From Opitutaceae bacterium (lineage in GTDB: Bacteria; Verrucomicrobiota; Verrucomicrobiia; Opitutales; Opitutaceae), in NCBI GenBank assembly GCA_023269565.1, contig JAHFTD010000007.1, positions 1 to 35,040 of the forward strand: a DNA stretch of 35,040 nucleotides, read 5' to 3'. Positions 9,075 through 16,518 of this stretch are shown in pieces. Numbering within the stretch: position 1 is the first letter of the stretch; each line of letters opens with the position of its first letter. Below the pieces are notes generated by a model. The model ran no database searches. It was given only the letters and a program-made list of their open reading frames with translations, and was not told where the DNA came from. A program made the position numbers and the translations under genes.

Positions 9075-9809
9075 TTACTGGGGAATAAACGAGGGGACGG
9101 CGAAGGCCGAAGGCGGGAACTGCTCGTTGAGCGTGATCGCCTCGATGCTGAGAGTGGAGGCGACGCCGTTGGGAGTGGTATTCGTGAGTTTCTTGCTGAA
9201 GCGGATGCCGTTGACGATGATCTCACCTTCCTCGCGTGTGATAAGGCCGGACTCGGTCTGCATCATCACCAGCCGGCCCGTGGCCTTGTCGAAGTAGCGG
9301 TAAAAAATGATGGCCGGGGAATAAATGAAGGCAATTTTCACGCAATCCACTCCGTCCGTTTTGGCCTCGCCGAGGTATTCCGTGCGGCCGCCACGTTTTT
9401 CAATGGTGCGGTAAAAACCGAGCGTCTCCGCGTTGTTGGCGCGCATGCGCTTGATCGGCTCCTTCTCCAACAGAGTGAGCTGCCAGTTGGTGGGATTGGC
9501 CCGGTCGGGCAGGCGGCTCACCCAGCCGTCGTAACCATCAAGGGCGGTGGTCTGAACCGTCTTGCCGTCCGTGAGGGTGTAGTAGTGCTGGTCGGCTTTT
9601 TGGAAGACAAACTCCGCCCGAATCTGCTCCTTGCGCTCATTCTCGATGACGCCGGTGATGCGCATGCTGCGCACGGAGTTCAGCGCCGCTTCCGGACCGA
9701 GATAGGCGCGGGCCTTGGTGATCCAAGCATCTGACTGGGCATCGGCCAAGAGAGTAGTGGTGGCAAGACAGGCCGGGACAAGCCAAGCAACGGGAAGTCG
9801 GACTTTCAT
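9075..9809 (-). CDS. Exported LolA-fold-like hypothetical protein
   Basis: This 244-residue protein starts with a signal peptide: MKVR followed by a hydrophobic run ending at ADA near residue 22. The mature part alternates short beta-strand-like segments with motifs such as IRAEFVFQK, TALDGYDGWVSR, DCVKIAFIYSP and YFDKATGRLV. This pattern is characteristic of the outer-membrane lipoprotein carrier (LolA/LolB/LppX) superfamily, so lipid or lipoprotein binding in the periplasm is the best guess. I chose the ATG at 9809 over a longer open frame because a signal peptide begins there. It lies downstream of guaA on the same strand, with a 56-base gap. No specific function is claimed. Confidence 0.72.
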   Translation of the reverse strand: MKVRLPVAWLVPACLATTTLLADAQSDAWITKARAYLGPEAALNSVRSMRITGVIENERKEQIRAEFVFQKADQHYYTLTDGKTVQTTALDGYDGWVSRLPDRANPTNWQLTLLEKEPIKRMRANNAETLGFYRTIEKRGGRTEYLGEAKTDGVDCVKIAFIYSPAIIFYRYFDKATGRLVMMQTESGLITREEGEIIVNGIRFSKKLTNTTPNGVASTLSIEAITLNEQFPPSAFAVPSFIPQ

Positions 9810-9865
9810 AGGGTTCAAGTTGACAGGGATGATTGGCGACAGTGCCATCAATCGCAACGGGAAAC

Positions 9866-11404
9866 TCACTCCCATTCGATGGTCGCCGGCGGCTTGGAGC
9901 TGACGTCGTAAACCACCCGACTGACGCCCCGGACCTCATTGGTGATGCGGCTCGAAATCCGCTGGAGCAGGTCGGGCGGCAGGCGCGTCCAGTCGGCCGT
10001 CATGGCGTCAATGCTCTCGACCACGCGGATGCCGATGACCCAAGCGTAATTCCGCTCGTCCCCCACGACTCCGACCGATTTGACCGGCAGAAAGACACAG
10101 AAAGACTGCCAGACCTTCCAATACCAGCCGCTGGCCATCATCTCTTCCTGGAGGATAGTGTCGGCTCCGCGGAGGATCTCGAGCCGGTCACGCGAGATTT
10201 CGCCCAGCACGCGGACGCCGAGGCCCGGGCCGGGGAACGGCTGGCGCCAGACCACCTCGCGCGGCAGGCCGAGCTTGGCGCCAACGAGGCGCACCTCATC
10301 CTTGAACAGCTCGCGAAGCGGCTCGAGGAGCTTGAGCTTCATGCGCGCGGGCAGGCCGCCGACATTGTGGTGCGTCTTGATGAGCGCGGCGGGATTGTCG
10401 CCGATGGCGACGGATTCGATGACGTCGGGATAGAGCGTCCCCTGCCCCAGAAATTCGGCATGCCCGATGTGTTTCAGCGAATCCTCGAAAACCTTGATGA
10501 AGGTCTGCCCGATGATCCTGCGCTTCGCCTCGGGCTCGCTAACACCCCGGAGGCGACGGAGGAAAAGCGCGGAGGCGTCGACCACGCGCACGTCGATGCG
10601 GAAATGTTTTTTGTAGAGCGTCTCGACCTGCTCGCGCTCGCCTTGCCGGAGGAGACCGTTGTCGACAAAGACACAGGTGAGCTGCTTGCCGATGGCACGG
10701 TGGATGAGAGCCGCGGCCACGGAGGAGTCCACGCCGCCGGAAAGACCGAGGATGACGCGACTCTTCCCCACCCGGATGCGGATGGCGGCGATGGCACGGT
10801 CGATGAAGCTGCGCATCGTCCAGTTGCGCCGGGCGCCGCAGACGCCGAAGATGAAGTTCCGGTAGATGTCGATGCCGCGCTCAGTATGGAAGACCTCCGG
10901 ATGGAATTGGATGCCGTAGAAGTTGCGTTTCTGGTCCTCGATAGCGGCGTATTCGGAGTTCTCGGTCACGCCGATGGGCTTGAACCCCGGCGGCAGCCGG
11001 ATGAGGCGGTCGCCGTGCGAATTCCAGACCCGGAGTTTTTTCGGCAGGCCGGCGAAGAGCCGGCCGGGATGCATCACGCGCAGGTTGCCGTGGCCGAACT
11101 CGCGGTGCGTGCTCTTGCTGACCCTGCCGCCGAGCTGGAAACCAAACAGCTGGATGCCGTAACAGATGCCCAGCACGGGCACACCGAGTTCATAAATCCC
11201 GGGATCCGGGATGGGCGCGCGGCGCGAGAAGACGCTGTTCGGGCCGCCCGAGAGGACGATGCCGATGACGCCCTCCGCGCGCAGCGTCTCGGCCGGAGTC
11301 GAGTAATGGTAGATCTTGGAGTAAACTTGGCACTCGCGGATCCGGCGCGCGATGACCTGTGTGTATTGGGATCCGAAATCGAGGACAGCGATGGTCTGTG
11401 CCAT
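9866..11404 (-). CDS. guaA: GMP synthase (glutamine-hydrolysing)
   Basis: GuaA converts XMP to GMP with ATP and glutamine, the last step of guanine nucleotide synthesis. The 512-residue protein has an N-terminal class I glutamine amidotransferase domain (Cys81 in GICYGIQL, His168 and Glu170 in FHPEV). An ATP pyrophosphatase domain follows, with the P-loop LSGGVDSS at 221-228. The C-terminal dimerisation domain ends with the typical IEWE. All catalytic residues are present and length is normal. The upstream region holds a possible promoter very close to the ATG and an inverted repeat described separately. Confidence 0.96.
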   Translation of the reverse strand: MAQTIAVLDFGSQYTQVIARRIRECQVYSKIYHYSTPAETLRAEGVIGIVLSGGPNSVFSRRAPIPDPGIYELGVPVLGICYGIQLFGFQLGGRVSKSTHREFGHGNLRVMHPGRLFAGLPKKLRVWNSHGDRLIRLPPGFKPIGVTENSEYAAIEDQKRNFYGIQFHPEVFHTERGIDIYRNFIFGVCGARRNWTMRSFIDRAIAAIRIRVGKSRVILGLSGGVDSSVAAALIHRAIGKQLTCVFVDNGLLRQGEREQVETLYKKHFRIDVRVVDASALFLRRLRGVSEPEAKRRIIGQTFIKVFEDSLKHIGHAEFLGQGTLYPDVIESVAIGDNPAALIKTHHNVGGLPARMKLKLLEPLRELFKDEVRLVGAKLGLPREVVWRQPFPGPGLGVRVLGEISRDRLEILRGADTILQEEMMASGWYWKVWQSFCVFLPVKSVGVVGDERNYAWVIGIRVVESIDAMTADWTRLPPDLLQRISSRITNEVRGVSRVVYDVSSKPPATIEWE

Positions 11405-11409
11405 GCGAA

Positions 11410-11438
11410 GTTATGGGGGAAAGGCGCCGGTGAATCAA
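11410..11438 (-). promoter_or_regulatory. Possible guaA promoter
   Basis: Minus-strand TTGATT (11438-11433) and CATAAC (11415-11410) are separated by 17 bases. The -10-like box ends only six bases from the guaA ATG, so a transcript from here would be nearly leaderless. Support is sequence resemblance only. Confidence 0.35.
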
Positions 11439-11466
11439 TCCCAATCACGGCGGCCCATTCCTGTGC

Positions 11467-11531
11467 AGGTCGCGAGCCAGGCAAGCGGGTGCGTGCCATT
11501 TCTCAGCGTCATGCCGTGGAAGGCGCGACCT
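11467..11531 (-). other. Inverted repeat upstream of guaA, possible structured RNA
   Basis: AGGTCGCG and CGCGACCT form an 8-base perfect closing stem around about 49 bases that contain a further GGCA/TGCC hairpin on the minus strand. It occupies most of the 144-base spacer between guaA and the zinc-ribbon gene. I could not match it to any known riboswitch class. Confidence 0.35.
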
Positions 11532-11548
11532 CAAATCACAGAAGGCGA

Positions 11549-11779
11549 TCAGAACTTCAGGCGGGTGTTCACGTGCCCGCACTTGGGACAGGGGGCGGTG
11601 GCAGTGCCCATCTTTTCGGTGTAGAGATGGTCACAGCGGATGCAGTGGAAGGATATTCTCTTCCGCTCGGCGTCGTAGAGGATGCGGTCGCGACGGTCGT
11701 AGTAGAACCACAGAAAGCCGAAGCCTCCCAGCACCAGCAGGCCGCAGAGGACGACCAAGAAACTAAAATCCGGGAGCAT
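11549..11779 (-). CDS. Small membrane-anchored zinc-ribbon protein
   Basis: This predicted 76-residue protein has one N-terminal hydrophobic helix (residues about 6-27, ending in FYYDRRDR) and a compact zinc ribbon with CxxC at 46-49 and CPKC at 64-67. The rest is basic and ends in VNTRLKF. Such zinc ribbons often bind nucleic acid or protein partners, but no family function is assigned. I favour the ATG at 11779, directly before the hydrophobic helix. An in-frame start at 11845 would add 22 unconvincing residues. It lies between rplQ and guaA on the same strand. Confidence 0.65.
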   Translation of the reverse strand: MLPDFSFLVVLCGLLVLGGFGFLWFYYDRRDRILYDAERKRISFHCIRCDHLYTEKMGTATAPCPKCGHVNTRLKF

Positions 11780-11875
11780 CACGGTGGAGGGAGATTCACG
11801 CAAAGCCGCAGAGACGCCAAGGAAAGAAAAACGTGCCGGCTGCAAGGCTGGCGCGTGGAAGTATTGCGAGATGAC

Positions 11876-11900
11876 GGCGGGCCCAGCGGTCCCGCCCTAC
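11876..11900. repeat. REP-like palindromic repeat, copy 3
   Basis: GGCGGG (11876-11881) pairs with CCCGCC (11891-11896), followed by CTAC. It is a diverged copy of the repeats at 139-165 and 7569-7596 in the same orientation. It begins ten bases after the rplQ stop and may mark the end of the ribosomal transcript. Confidence 0.5.
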
Positions 11901-11908
11901 CCGGCTGA

Positions 11909-12424
11909 TCAAGCCTTGGGCTCGTCGGGCTTGGGAGTCTCGGCCGGAGCGGCGGCTTCAATCGCTGCGGTGGCAGGCTTGGCTTTCTTGGAGCCGGACT
12001 TCTTGGCCTTCTTGCCGCGGGACTTGGAGTAACCGGTGTCCTCGGCGCCGACGAACTCGATCAGCGCCATCTCGGCGGCGTCGCCGAGGCGCTGCGGACC
12101 GAGCTTGTAGATACGGGTGTAGCCGCCGGGGCGTTTCGCAAATTGCGCCGCCTTCTCGTTGAAGAGGAGGGTGACGGCGGATTCGTCGCGAATATCCTTG
12201 AGGGCCATGCGGCGGAGATGGATGGCGTCCTTCTTCTCGGAGGCGACCGCGGCCTTCTTGGCCTTGGTGATGACCCTCTCGATGAAGGGACGGAGGGCCC
12301 GGGCCTTCGTCAGCGTGGTCTCAATGCGACCATGCTTGATGAGGGAGGCGCCCATGTTGGAGAGCATCGCCTTGCGGTGCTCGCGGGTGACGCCGAGGGA
12401 GGCGCGGTGTTTATTGTGACGCAT
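11909..12424 (-). CDS. rplQ: 50S ribosomal protein L17
   Basis: L17 is a large-subunit protein near the exit tunnel. The conserved core starts with RHNKHRASLGVTREHRKA and carries the HGRIETTLTKAR segment. At 171 residues it exceeds E. coli L17 (127) because of a C-terminal tail from about residue 130 rich in Lys, Ala and Pro. It is the last ribosomal gene of the alpha block, 85 bases after rpoA. No Shine-Dalgarno site is visible. Confidence 0.95.
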   Translation of the reverse strand: MRHNKHRASLGVTREHRKAMLSNMGASLIKHGRIETTLTKARALRPFIERVITKAKKAAVASEKKDAIHLRRMALKDIRDESAVTLLFNEKAAQFAKRPGGYTRIYKLGPQRLGDAAEMALIEFVGAEDTGYSKSRGKKAKKSGSKKAKPATAAIEAAAPAETPKPDEPKA

Positions 12425-12509
12425 TGGATTTGGTAGGGATCAGCCCCCGATCGGCAATCCGGTCGCAGCGTTGGGCGGCAGCGGACGGCGCGAGGACTGA
12501 AAAGATTTC

Positions 12510-13511
12510 TTAGGCTTCCTTCTTGGTGTCGAGGAGGCGCTCGTCGAACTTCATGCCGAGTGACAGGCCGAGGGCCTCGAGCTTCTCCTTGATTTCGTTG
12601 AGGGACTTCTTGCCGAAGTTGCGGTATTTGAGCATCTCCTGCTCGGTCTTCATCGCCAGCTCGCCGACGGTGGTGATGTTGGCGTTGTTGAGGCAATTGG
12701 CGGCGCGGACGGAGAGCTCGATCTCGTTGACGGACATGTTGAGGAGCTTGCGGAGCTTGTTCTGCTCCTCGGAGACCTCGGCGGCGACGCTCTCGAACTC
12801 GTAGGCCTCGGGTGAGACGCGGTCGAAGACGTCGAGGTGGTGCTTGAGGATCGAGGCGGACTGCTTGAGGGCGTCGTCGGGCGTGATGCGGCCGTCGGTC
12901 CAGACCTCGAGGACCAGCTTGTCGTAGTCGGTGATCTGACCGACGCGGGTGTTCTCTACCGCGTAGCGGACGAGGCGGACGGGGGAGAAGAGCGAGTCGA
13001 TGGGAACGACGCCGATGGCCTGGTCCTCCTTCTTGTTGCTCTCGCCGGGGCAATAGCCGCGGCCGGTCTTGACCTCGATCTCGGCCTCGAACGTGCGCTT
13101 GTGGTCGAGGGTGCAGATGACCTGGTCGGGATTGACGCACTTGACGCCGGCCTCGAGCTGGATGTCGGCGGCGGTGACGGGGCCCTCGCGGTTGACCTTG
13201 AGGTGAAGGCGCAGCGGCTCACGCTTCTCGGAGACAAGGAGGATTTTCTTCAGGTTGAGGACGATGTCGGTGACGTCCTCGACAACGCCGTCAATCGACT
13301 GGAACTCGTGGTTGACGCCGTCGATCTTGATGGAGGAGATGGCGCAGCCCTCGATGGAGGAGAGCAGGACGCGGCGGAGGGAGTTGCCGACGGTGTGCCC
13401 ATAGCCGGCCTCGAAGGGCTCGGCGATGAATTTGGCGTAGGTGGCGGTGGCGCCTTCCTCAATCTTGGTGAGTTTGGAGGGCAGTTCGAATTTTCCGAGA
13501 CGCTTGGGCAT
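12510..13511 (-). CDS. rpoA: RNA polymerase alpha subunit
   Basis: The alpha subunit dimerises to nucleate RNA polymerase assembly and contacts promoter UP elements and activators. The 333-residue protein has an N-terminal domain with the conserved GYGHTVGNSLRRVLLSS stretch (about 34-50). A C-terminal domain (about 255-320) contains ELSVRAANCLNNANI and NFGKKSLNEIKEKL, the helices that contact DNA. An AGGAG sits nine bases before the ATG, one of the clearer ribosome-binding sites in this cluster. It lies in its usual place between rpsD and rplQ. Confidence 0.97.
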   Translation of the reverse strand: MPKRLGKFELPSKLTKIEEGATATYAKFIAEPFEAGYGHTVGNSLRRVLLSSIEGCAISSIKIDGVNHEFQSIDGVVEDVTDIVLNLKKILLVSEKREPLRLHLKVNREGPVTAADIQLEAGVKCVNPDQVICTLDHKRTFEAEIEVKTGRGYCPGESNKKEDQAIGVVPIDSLFSPVRLVRYAVENTRVGQITDYDKLVLEVWTDGRITPDDALKQSASILKHHLDVFDRVSPEAYEFESVAAEVSEEQNKLRKLLNMSVNEIELSVRAANCLNNANITTVGELAMKTEQEMLKYRNFGKKSLNEIKEKLEALGLSLGMKFDERLLDTKKEA

Positions 13512-13561
13512 GGGATTAAGCTCCTGAGGAGCGAGTTGAAGGTTGAAAGATCCGGAAAGGG

Positions 13562-14173
13562 TTAGAAGCGCGAGTAGAACTCGACGATGAGCTGCTCGTT
13601 GATGGAGGGATCCATCTCGTCGCGCGTGGGCAGGCGGGTGACGCTGCCCTTGAGGGCCTCGTCGTTGCGGGCGAGCCAGCCGGGGATGACGCGCGCGCGG
13701 TTTTCCTCGATGGCGCGGGTGGCCATCTGGCGGGAAGAGTTGATGGGCTTGATCTCAATCTCGTCGCCGGCGACGACGTTGTAGCTGGCGATGTCGACCT
13801 TGCGGCCGTTGACGCGGCAGTGGCCGTGGTTGACGAGCTGGCGGGCCTGGGCGCGGGACTTGGCGAAGCCGAGGAGGTAGACGACGCTGTCGAGGCGGGT
13901 CTCGAGGAGCTGGAGGAAGCGCTCGCCGGTGACGCCGCGCTCCTTCTTGGCGATGGCGAAGACGCGGCGGAACTGGCGCTCGAGCAGGCCGTAGATGAAG
14001 CGGAGCTTCTGTTTCTCGCCGAGGCCGAGGGCGTATTCGGACATCTTGCGGCGGGACTTCGGGCCGTGCTGGCCGGGCGGATAGTTGCGGCGCTCGAAAA
14101 CCTTCGCCGAACCGAGGATGTAGGTGCCGAAGCGACGGCTGATGCGGGTGGTGGGACCTGTATAGCGGGCCAT
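13562..14173 (-). CDS. rpsD: 30S ribosomal protein S4
   Basis: S4 nucleates 30S assembly by binding the 5' domain of 16S rRNA. The 203-residue product has MARYTGPTTRISRRFG at the start and an S4 RNA-binding domain with SRAQARQLVNHGHCRVNGRKV (about 105-125). It lacks the N-terminal cysteine cluster of zinc-binding S4 proteins, so it is the zinc-free form. It follows rpsK by 24 bases. No purine-rich ribosome site precedes the ATG, which follows CCACC. Confidence 0.96.
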   Translation of the reverse strand: MARYTGPTTRISRRFGTYILGSAKVFERRNYPPGQHGPKSRRKMSEYALGLGEKQKLRFIYGLLERQFRRVFAIAKKERGVTGERFLQLLETRLDSVVYLLGFAKSRAQARQLVNHGHCRVNGRKVDIASYNVVAGDEIEIKPINSSRQMATRAIEENRARVIPGWLARNDEALKGSVTRLPTRDEMDPSINEQLIVEFYSRF

Positions 14174-14197
14174 GGTGGAAAAGTGTTGGGGAGTTGG

Positions 14198-14818
14198 TTA
14201 GACGCGGCGGCGTTTGCGCGGGCGGCAGCCGTTGTGCGGCACCGGGGTGACATCGATGATGGAGGAAATCTCGAGGCCGATGGCCTGGAGACCGCGGATG
14301 GCGGAGTCGCGGCCGAGGCCCGGGCCGCTGACGCGGATCTGGATTTCCTTCAGGCCGTGGGCCATGGCGTTGCGGGCGGCGTCCTGCGCGACGACCTGGG
14401 CGGCGTAGGCGGTGGACTTGCGCGAGCCGCGGAAGTTGCACTTGCCGGCGCTGGACCAAGCGATGACGTTGCCCTTGGCGTCGGTGATGGAGACGATGGT
14501 GTTGTTGAAGGTGGCCGCGATGTTGGCGACGCCGGAGACGATGTTCTTCGAGCCCTTCGCCTTGCGAACCTTGACGGTGGCAAGCTCCTCCTTGAGGAGG
14601 TCCTCAGCGGTCGCGGCCTTCGGCACGCCGCCGACAAGCTCAACGGGTTTGGTGTCGGCCGGAGCGGCGCCTTCGGCGGTGGGCTTGTCGGCCTTGGCAG
14701 ATTTCCTGGCGGGTTTATCGGCGGGAGTGCCGGCCTGGGCCGAAACTTCGGTGGCCGGCATGGCGGCGTCCTTCTTCGGGGCTTTTTCCTTCTTGGGAGC
14801 GGATTTTTCTTCGGACAT
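14198..14818 (-). CDS. rpsK: 30S ribosomal protein S11 with long N-terminal extension
   Basis: S11 lines the 30S platform near the mRNA exit. The core, from [23 protein letters not shown] to the C-terminal CRPRKRRRV, is canonical. The product is 206 residues against about 129 in E. coli because roughly 75 residues rich in Lys, Ala, Pro and Glu precede the core. The ATG at 14818 lies 11 bases after rpsM, and no ATG lies close to the core; a GTG within the tail has no ribosome site. The tail is therefore likely translated. Its role is unknown. Confidence 0.92.
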   Translation of the reverse strand: MSEEKSAPKKEKAPKKDAAMPATEVSAQAGTPADKPARKSAKADKPTAEGAAPADTKPVELVGGVPKAATAEDLLKEELATVKVRKAKGSKNIVSGVANIAATFNNTIVSITDAKGNVIAWSSAGKCNFRGSRKSTAYAAQVVAQDAARNAMAHGLKEIQIRVSGPGLGRDSAIRGLQAIGLEISSIIDVTPVPHNGCRPRKRRRV

Positions 14819-14829
14819 GGTGGGGAGTA

Positions 14830-15219
14830 TCAGGCGGAGGCGGCTTCTTTGACTTTGGTGACGCCGACAGTTTTGCGCGGGCCCTTGCGGGTGCGGGCGT
14901 TGGTGGAGGTGCGCTGGCCACGCACCGGGAGGCCGCGGCGGTGGCGGATGCCGCGGTAGCAGTTGATGGCCTGGAGGCGCTTCAGGTTGCCGGCGATGTC
15001 GCGGCGGAGATCGCCCTCCACGACCCACTTGTTGTCGGTGATGACATGGAGGATCTTGTTGAGCTGCTCCTCAGTGAGGTCCGAGGCGCGCAGCTTGGGA
15101 TCGATGCCAGCGGCGGCCACGATCTGGTCGGCGCGGGCGGGGCCGACACCGTAGATGTAGCGGAGCGAGTAGCTGACTTTCTTTTTGGCGGGGAGTTCGA
15201 CGCCGAGGAGACGAGGCAT
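14830..15219 (-). CDS. rpsM: 30S ribosomal protein S13
   Basis: S13 forms the head of the small subunit and bridges to L5. The 129-residue protein begins [15 protein letters not shown] and contains [13 protein letters not shown], the helix-two-turn-helix segment, and the basic C-terminal [19 protein letters not shown] placed the start at the family ATG; the upstream open frame is spacer sequence. The spacer before it carries three tandem heptamers and no infA or rpmJ. Confidence 0.96.
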   Translation of the reverse strand: MPRLLGVELPAKKKVSYSLRYIYGVGPARADQIVAAAGIDPKLRASDLTEEQLNKILHVITDNKWVVEGDLRRDIAGNLKRLQAINCYRGIRHRRGLPVRGQRTSTNARTRKGPRKTVGVTKVKEAASA

Positions 15220-15229
15220 GGGTGTTTTA

Positions 15230-15250
15230 GTTGAGAGTTGAGAGTTGAGA
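15230..15250. repeat. Tandem heptamer repeat in the rpsM leader
   Basis: GTTGAGA is repeated three times head to tail on the plus strand, followed by GAGAGG. It fills half of the 43-base spacer between map and rpsM. A related GTTGAAG-GTTGAAA pair lies near 13535-13548 between rpsD and rpoA. Confidence 0.7.
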
Positions 15251-15262
15251 GAGAGGTGAAAT

Positions 15263-16039
15263 TCAGGAGGCCCGCGGGATGGTGAGGATCTCGGGGCCGC
15301 GATCGGTCGTGAGCACCGTGTGTTCAAAATGGGCGGAGGGTGAACCGTCGGCGGTGACGACCGTCCAGCCGTCGGAGAGAGTGCGAACCTCGGGGCGGCC
15401 AAGGTTGACCATGGGCTCGATGGCGAGGGTCATGCCGGGGCGGAGCTTTTCGCCGGTATTACGGCGGCCGAAGTTCGGGATTTGAGGCTCCTCGTGCATT
15501 TTCCGGCCGACCCCGTGTCCGACCATTTCGCGGACAATGCTGAAGCCGTGCGCCTCGACGTAGGTCTGGATGGCGTGGGAGATATCGCCGATGTGGTTGC
15601 CAACCACCGCCTGCGCGATGCCGCGGCGGAGGGCCTCCTCGGTGACCAGCAACAACTCGGTGGTGCGCGGTGCGATCGGGCCGACGGGAACGGTGACGGC
15701 GTTGTCGCCGATGTAGCCGTTATACTCGACCGTGACATCGAGCGAGACGATGTTGCCGTCGCGCAGGACGCGCTTGAGGGAGCCGATGCCATGCACCACC
15801 TCCTCGTTGACGGAGAGGCAGGTGTAGGCGGGATACGGACGGCCCGAGCCATGCGTGTAACCGTGGGGCGCGCTGCGCGCGCCGAACGAGGAGATAAGGT
15901 CGCGTCCGATTTGATCCAAGTCGTAGGTCGTGATACCAGGCCGGACGTGCGCCTTCAGCTTGGCCAGAACGGTGGCGGCAATGGCGCAGGCGTCGCGCAT
16001 GTGGCGGATGCCTTCCGCGTTTTTAATCGGGATAGGCAT
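15263..16039 (-). CDS. map: Methionine aminopeptidase, type I
   Basis: MAP removes the initiator methionine from nascent proteins. The 258-residue type I enzyme has all five metal ligands: Asp101, Asp112, His175 (VGHGVG), Glu208 (AIEPM) and Glu239 (FEHTV), plus the substrate-binding His83. Length and the absence of an SH3-like N-terminal extension match the bacterial enzyme. Its ATG shares one base with the stop of the adk-like gene (TGATG), implying reinitiation. Its position after secY and adk is the classical spc/alpha junction. Confidence 0.96.
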   Translation of the reverse strand: MPIPIKNAEGIRHMRDACAIAATVLAKLKAHVRPGITTYDLDQIGRDLISSFGARSAPHGYTHGSGRPYPAYTCLSVNEEVVHGIGSLKRVLRDGNIVSLDVTVEYNGYIGDNAVTVPVGPIAPRTTELLLVTEEALRRGIAQAVVGNHIGDISHAIQTYVEAHGFSIVREMVGHGVGRKMHEEPQIPNFGRRNTGEKLRPGMTLAIEPMVNLGRPEVRTLSDGWTVVTADGSPSAHFEHTVLTTDRGPEILTIPRAS

Positions 16040-16506
16040 CAGGCAGCAGCGCGCGGGGCTCCAAACAGGAGCCCCTGGGTGCGGTAGTGGGTGACGACGG
16101 AATCCGCGGAGCGCGGATCGGCGGCGAGGCAGGCGGTGAGGGTTTCACCGCGGGTCTCGAGCCATTCGTCGAACACCAAGGCTTGGAGCAACGTAGCCGG
16201 GAAACCTTCGAGAAGGAAACCCGCATCGGGTTTGCGCGCCCAGAACCACTTGCGCAGGAGCGCGAGCGTTATCCGGTCCGGCGCGGCGAGGCCGCGCGAG
16301 ACCACCGCGACGGCCTGCTGGCCGGGCGATGTGCGACGCGAAATCTCCTGTTGCACGAGGGAGACAGGAGAGACGTGCTCAATTGAGAAAGAACGGGCCT
16401 GGGCGACGGCGGCCGCGCAATGCGAACCAGCGGGACCCAAGAGAATGATTTTCGCCTTCGGGGTGCCGAAAGCGGAAAAGGCGCTGGAGTGTTCAGCCCT
16501 CTTCAC
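16039..16506 (-). CDS. Degenerate adenylate kinase-like protein
   Basis: This 155-residue protein sits exactly where adk normally lies, between secY and map. Its fold signature is recognisable: AKIILLGPAGS at 18-28 matches the adenylate kinase first strand and P-loop, GFLLEGFP at 96-103 matches GFLLDGFPRT, and the C-terminal VVTHYRTQGLLFG resembles the RL-EYH--T-PLI helix. The catalytic residues are gone: the P-loop lysine is Cys30, the STGDMLR segment reads SPVSLVQ, and the GFPRT arginine is Ala104. The LID domain is absent. Phosphotransfer is therefore unlikely. The frame is intact, in codon register with its neighbours, starting at GTG 16506, and coupled to map. A regulatory or structural role, or slow decay, is inferred. 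Confidence 0.75.
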   Translation of the reverse strand: MKRAEHSSAFSAFGTPKAKIILLGPAGSHCAAAVAQARSFSIEHVSPVSLVQQEISRRTSPGQQAVAVVSRGLAAPDRITLALLRKWFWARKPDAGFLLEGFPATLLQALVFDEWLETRGETLTACLAADPRSADSVVTHYRTQGLLFGAPRAAA

Positions 16507-16518
16507 TGAAGTAAAGTG

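Noticed and set aside
11467-11531. Known purine or SAM riboswitch at guaA
   Set aside because: The conserved core bases of those classes are not seen; only generic stems remain, so it is reported as an unassigned structure.
9833-11908. 691-codon plus-strand frame opposite guaA
   Set aside because: It covers guaA, whose catalytic motifs are intact on the minus strand, and runs through the spacer. It is best explained by codon bias rather than an overlapping gene.
15220-15402. Longer N-terminus for S13
   Set aside because: It would cross the heptamer repeats and the end of map; the family start at 15219 is clear.
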